From: a bacterium
GTDB taxonomy: Bacteria; AUK180
Assembly (NCBI GenBank): GCA_030622125.1
Contig: JAUXGM010000009.1
Coordinates: forward strand, 1 to 26,829
Direction: 5' to 3'
DNA: 26,829 bases
Shown here one piece after another: positions 23,887 to 26,829 of this stretch (positions within the stretch are counted from its first letter, which is position 1; the number at the start of each line of letters is the position of its first letter). The translations under genes and the position numbers were made by a program. The notes under the pieces are model-generated. The model searched no databases. It saw only the letters and a program-made list of their open reading frames with translations, and was not told the DNA's origin.

Positions 23887-24762
23887 ATGAAAATTAGAAA
23901 AGGAATTTTCTTGGCATTATTTTTCATATTTACAACATTGTCTTTTGCAGATGAGATATCAGATGCAATAGAATTTTTTGATAGATCAACCGAGAATTTC
24001 AACGAAGCAACCGAACTTTTCAATAAAGCAAATAAATTATCGGCAAAAGGTGAGGACAATCTTACAATAGATGAGTTGAATGAATTAGCAGATCTATATA
24101 CAGAGGCAACAGAAAAATTTGTAGCAGCAGGTAATTTTCAAAGAAAGGCAAATAAAATATTAGCAGATGCAGGCATATCACTTGATGAAGAAGAAGCTCC
24201 AATACCAAAACCGAAACCGAAACCAAAACCAAAACCAGTATTATCCGAACAAGAAAAAGCAAAGAAAAAAGCAAAATCCAAAGCTGTTGCAATGAGAGCA
24301 AGGGCAAAGGCACAACTTGTAATGAAAAGAATTGAGGCGGAAAAAGAAAGAAAAGCGGCGATAAAAAAAATGGGGAAAGAAAATCATTTAAAATTTGTAG
24401 AGGATGGAAGGGGACCGATGTTCAGAATTACATTAGGGATTGAAAATAGATCATCCAAACTTACAGATGAGTTTTTGAATGAATTAAACGAAGTAATAAA
24501 TGTAATGAAACTTTACCCGATCTATTATGTAAAAATAGAATCTTATGGATTTGATTTCAGTAATACAAATAGAAATATGAAACTTTCAAAGACAAGAGCA
24601 AAAAAAGTTGCGCATTATTTAATTGATAAGGATATCACCAAATATGAAATAGTACTTTCTCCACAGGGTAATGGTGAATCAATAACAACAGATGGCTACA
24701 AAAAAAATAATTCAAGGATTGAACTCGTTTTTTTCAGAGAAGAAGGATATTTTAGAAAATAA
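23887..24762 (+). CDS. OmpA-like peptidoglycan-binding protein with coiled-coil N-terminus
   Basis: Residues 1-21 are a signal peptide ending SFA. An Ala/Asn/Glu-rich helical region (about 22-100) contains near-repeats of ATEKF/ATELF and NKANK. A Pro-Lys dipeptide linker (about 107-117), encoded by a CCNAAA hexanucleotide array, is followed by a basic helix (120-165). The C-terminal part (about 170-291) is an OmpA-like domain: an Asp before NxxxxLSxxRAKKVAHYL, then GNGES and NSRIELVF, matching the family's N..LS..RA..V and N.R(V/I)E(I/L) signatures. Such domains bind the diaminopimelate peptide of peptidoglycan. There is no lipoprotein Cys or N-terminal barrel, so it is probably periplasmic. 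It is the first gene of its transcript. Confidence 0.85.
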   Translation: MKIRKGIFLALFFIFTTLSFADEISDAIEFFDRSTENFNEATELFNKANKLSAKGEDNLTIDELNELADLYTEATEKFVAAGNFQRKANKILADAGISLDEEEAPIPKPKPKPKPKPVLSEQEKAKKKAKSKAVAMRARAKAQLVMKRIEAEKERKAAIKKMGKENHLKFVEDGRGPMFRITLGIENRSSKLTDEFLNELNEVINVMKLYPIYYVKIESYGFDFSNTNRNMKLSKTRAKKVAHYLIDKDITKYEIVLSPQGNGESITTDGYKKNNSRIELVFFREEGYFRK

Positions 24763-24763
24763 A

Positions 24764-25441
24764 ATGAGCGAACGAGCGAAGCGAGTGAGCGAATATGATA
24801 TGAATTCAAATATTATGAACAATGCTGAGATACCAACAAATGTAATGGAAGCAATTAGCGGTGAAGCTACTGATTTTGTTGTAAAAGCAAAAAGAAAAAC
24901 AGCAACAGGCAGTTCTATTTTAGGTATTGTCTTTGCTTTGTTTTGGCTGGGCATTTCCGGCTTCATAATGGCAATGATGCTTGGACCGCTTTTAAAAGGA
25001 AAAAGTGTTCCGATTACGATAAATGGGGTTCGCAAAGTCGGCTTACTTCAAAATATTGGTCCGCTTACCTTTCCATTAATATTTATAAGCATTTTTGTTT
25101 TAATTGGTTTAATAATATTAATATTTTCGATCGTATCCATATTTAAAAAAGGGGGATGGTTCGCAGGAACAAAAAACCGACTCATTATAGTTGGGAATAA
25201 AGGTAGTCAGTCAATAGATTGGGAGCAATTTTCCGGAAATATAAAAGTATCCGGAACGAATGAAAATGGTAGTTTGATATTGGAAATGAGAACAGGACGA
25301 ATGGTGCATTCACGGAATAGAGGTTCACATTATGTTCCAAATAAAATAGCAATGATCGGAATACAAAATGTTTATGAAATAGAAAAAATTTGCAGAAAAT
25401 ACATCAAAGCAAATGACCCGAGCCCTGCAAGAAACATATAA
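24764..25441 (+). CDS. Two-helix membrane protein, possible PH-like domain
   Basis: No firm family call. Two hydrophobic segments (about residues 45-70 and 85-118 from this start) are separated by a short loop. The soluble C-terminal half begins GWFAGTKNRLIIVGNKG and continues as beta strands ending in a helix (YEIEKICRKYIK), which resembles bacterial PH-like domains of small membrane proteins. The start is uncertain. ATG at 24764 follows the OmpA-like stop by 1 base, but its first 11 codons are a repetitive GAGCGAA tract; ATG at 24800 gives MNSNIMNN without it; a third in-frame ATG at 24692 would overlap the previous gene by 71 bases. Co-transcription with the OmpA-like gene is likely. Confidence 0.65.
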   Translation: MSERAKRVSEYDMNSNIMNNAEIPTNVMEAISGEATDFVVKAKRKTATGSSILGIVFALFWLGISGFIMAMMLGPLLKGKSVPITINGVRKVGLLQNIGPLTFPLIFISIFVLIGLIILIFSIVSIFKKGGWFAGTKNRLIIVGNKGSQSIDWEQFSGNIKVSGTNENGSLILEMRTGRMVHSRNRGSHYVPNKIAMIGIQNVYEIEKICRKYIKANDPSPARNI

Positions 25442-25508
25442 AAAAAGTTCAAAGGTTCAAAGTTTAAATACAATTCAGAACCGTCATTCAAAGCAACTCC
25501 TCCCATCC

Positions 25509-25534
25509 GTCATTCTGAGCAAAGCGAAGAATCT
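25509..25534. repeat. Dispersed 26-base element GTCATTCTGAGC...AAGAATCT
   Basis: This copy differs at two positions from the one at 26657-26682, and an inverted, interrupted copy lies at 18712-18743. The ends are near-complementary (GTCATTCT/AAGAATCT share ATTCTT-type arms), as in other dispersed palindromic elements. It lies in the 230-base spacer before the methyltransferase. Confidence 0.7.
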
Positions 25535-25637
25535 CATGTAGATACTTTCCGCCAAATTGGAATTTGAATAATCGGTTAACCCCGTTAGAAGTTTTTTGCT
25601 TCACAAATAAAATATCTTATTTTGTAAAAAACTAAGG

Positions 25638-25666
25638 TTGCAATTTTTTTAAGTTTTAGATATAAT
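25638..25666 (+). promoter_or_regulatory. Promoter of the methyltransferase gene, leaderless geometry
   Basis: TTGCAA (25638-25643), a 17-base spacer and TATAAT (25661-25666) are followed after 5 bases by the GTG start at 25672. The same 17/5 spacing is seen at 1686 and 18842. Confidence 0.7.
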
Positions 25667-25671
25667 AAACC

Positions 25672-26400
25672 GTGGGTAAATATGCACGGATTGCTCCTTA
25701 CTATGACAGATTTAAAAATGAAAGTTTTTATAAAATCGTTTTAAATTATCTTGTTAATAAAATCATTCCGCTTGAGAACACAAAATTGCTTGATATTGGA
25801 ACAGGTACCGGATTCTTTCCACTTTATTATGCAAGGAAAGGAATTGAATGTATTGGAATAGATCACAGCAGGCAGATGATAAATATAGCAAGAAATTCTG
25901 CCGAAAAACAAGGGTTAAATAATATTAAATTCATTGAGAAGGATTTTCTAAAATATAACACTAATGAAAAATTTGATTATGTGATAATGTTTTTTGATGT
26001 TATAAATCATATTACAGAACCGAAAAATATTACATTACTTTTTAATAAAGTCTATTCCTCAATGAACAAAGGTGGCTATTTCTTTTTTGATATACTTACA
26101 ATGTGGGGAATGAGTAAGGCATGGGGAAATGACAAATTTTATGAGTATTATGATAATTTCAAGATATTGTGGAGATCTAACTGGAATAACAAGAAAAGAT
26201 TATTAACCGTTAATATGAAGATCATATCGGATAAGGAAGAGATAAAAGAAACCGTTGTTGAAAGAGGCTATGAAAAACAATATTTAGAAGAAAAACTGAT
26301 TGAAATCGGTTTTAAGATCAAGGGAAGTTACCCATTCTTTTTTCATAAAAACCACCCTGGCAGATACATTATTTGGGTTGAGAAAGCTGGTGACGAATGA
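25672..26400 (+). CDS. Class I SAM-dependent methyltransferase
   Basis: The 242-residue protein has a Rossmann-type methyltransferase core: motif I LLDIGTGTGFFPLYY (39-53), the ribose-binding acid D64 in IGIDHSRQMI, motif with D91 (FIEKDFLKY), and FDYVIMFFDVINHI (101-114). The N-terminal YARIAPYYDRF is typical of free-standing small-molecule or cofactor methyltransferases. The C-terminal third, with GYEKQYLEEKLIEIGFKIKG, resembles the usual substrate lid region. The substrate cannot be assigned. Translation starts at GTG, with no ribosome site possible because the -10 box ends 5 bases upstream. It is monocistronic, between two repeat spacers. Confidence 0.88.
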   Translation: MGKYARIAPYYDRFKNESFYKIVLNYLVNKIIPLENTKLLDIGTGTGFFPLYYARKGIECIGIDHSRQMINIARNSAEKQGLNNIKFIEKDFLKYNTNEKFDYVIMFFDVINHITEPKNITLLFNKVYSSMNKGGYFFFDILTMWGMSKAWGNDKFYEYYDNFKILWRSNWNNKKRLLTVNMKIISDKEEIKETVVERGYEKQYLEEKLIEIGFKIKGSYPFFFHKNHPGRYIIWVEKAGDE

Positions 26401-26829
26401 AGTAAAGACAATAAGGTAATAAGTTGATAAGAAAATAAGTAAAACAATATTAAACTCCGTCCCCCAACAAAAGAGGGACATACCTCAACAACAAGAGTTT
26501 AGAGGTTCGAGGTTAGAGGTTAGTAAAAAAATATTAAATTCAGAAAACAAAAAAAACAACAAAATCGGCGGCAGGTGGGGCACCCCTTTTCGCAAAGCGA
26601 AAAAGAGTGTCCCCTGTTATCAAGGAGATCCAGTTGTAAACTCGTTCCCCACGTTTGTCATTCTGAGCGAAGCAAAGAATCTATCTGTTCTTTTCATCTT
26701 TCATTCTCTTACCTTGAACCTTTTAACTTTTGAACCTTTTAACCTTTTTTTTGATGTGTCCCGGATTCGTTTAGAGATTATTACGGATTTTTTCAAAATC
26801 CTCATAATGACCCCGCAACTCAATTTACG
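26401..26829. repeat. Gene-free spacer with dispersed repeats
   Basis: I see no gene. It contains the 26440-26489 block that matches 18491-18541, GAGGTTAGAGGTTAGT runs, a long imperfect hairpin (about 26571-26617) with perfect inner stem TTTTCGC-AAA-GCGAAAA, the 26-base GTCATTCTGAGC element (26657-26682), GAACCTTTT runs, and the first bases of the GTGTCCCGGA element (26753-26766). Its motifs are the same as those at the left end of the window. Confidence 0.75.
26571..26617. repeat. Long imperfect hairpin
   Basis: The inner stem TTTTCGC (26587-26593) pairs exactly with GCGAAAA (26597-26603) around AAA. The outer GGTGGGGCAC pairs imperfectly with GTGTCCCC. No T-run follows on the plus strand. 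It could be a palindromic element or a weak bidirectional stop. Confidence 0.55.

Noticed and set aside
24692-24763. Upstream in-frame start for the two-helix membrane protein
   Set aside because: It would overlap the OmpA-like domain by 71 bases, while ATG at 24764 follows directly after that gene's stop.
26284-26481. Minus-strand ORF at the end of the methyltransferase gene
   Set aside because: It overlaps the methyltransferase C-terminus and runs into repeat sequence; no supporting signal.

Overview
The window is strongly AT-rich bacterial DNA. Its coding density suggests a chromosome, not a phage or plasmid. The organism looks diderm: there is a heptosyltransferase-type GT9, an OmpA-like peptidoglycan-binding protein, and a secreted protein that ends in Phe like an outer-membrane beta-barrel. 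The non-mevalonate isoprenoid pathway is present (ispF). The standard genetic code fits every gene. Gene content and the many palindromic intergenic repeats suggest an uncultivated lineage, but I cannot name the phylum from sequence alone.

Layout. Positions 1-415 are a repeat-rich spacer without genes. A minus-strand AAA ATPase of the AAA_14/DUF4143 type fills about 416-1561. A divergent promoter region (1580-1719) then starts a long, tightly overlapping plus-strand unit. It holds a giant 3139-residue TPR protein (1720-11139), a VanZ-like membrane protein, a membrane histidine kinase, an NtrC-type sigma-54 activator, a secreted coiled-coil protein, an unrecognised secreted protein with a Lys-rich tail, and a putative outer-membrane barrel (to 16803). 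After 49 bases come a GT9 glycosyltransferase and two small, mutually similar helical proteins (DUF4254-like), ending at 18406.

A second gene-free, repeat-dense spacer covers 18407-18875. A new promoter at 18842-18870 opens the next unit: a small doubtful membrane ORF, a GT2 glycosyltransferase, a radical SAM protein, recO, ispF, a type-4 uracil-DNA glycosylase and a PHP phosphoesterase, nearly all joined by overlapping stops and starts. A consensus promoter at 23850-23878 then drives an OmpA-like protein and a two-helix membrane protein with a possible PH-like domain. A last promoter at 25638-25666 drives a stand-alone SAM-dependent methyltransferase. Positions 26401-26829 are again repeats only.

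How the genes work together. The first unit reads as a trans-envelope signalling module: sensor kinase and sigma-54 activator co-transcribed with a giant cytoplasmic TPR scaffold, membrane, periplasmic and outer-membrane proteins of unknown function. The second unit mixes surface sugar chemistry with housekeeping DNA repair and isoprenoid synthesis.

The most striking signal is promoter geometry. Three plus-strand transcription units have a -35/17 bp/-10 promoter whose -10 box ends exactly 5 bases before the start codon, and a fourth ends 8 bases before it. This predicts leaderless or near-leaderless mRNAs for promoter-proximal genes, while several operon-internal genes carry good Shine-Dalgarno sequences.
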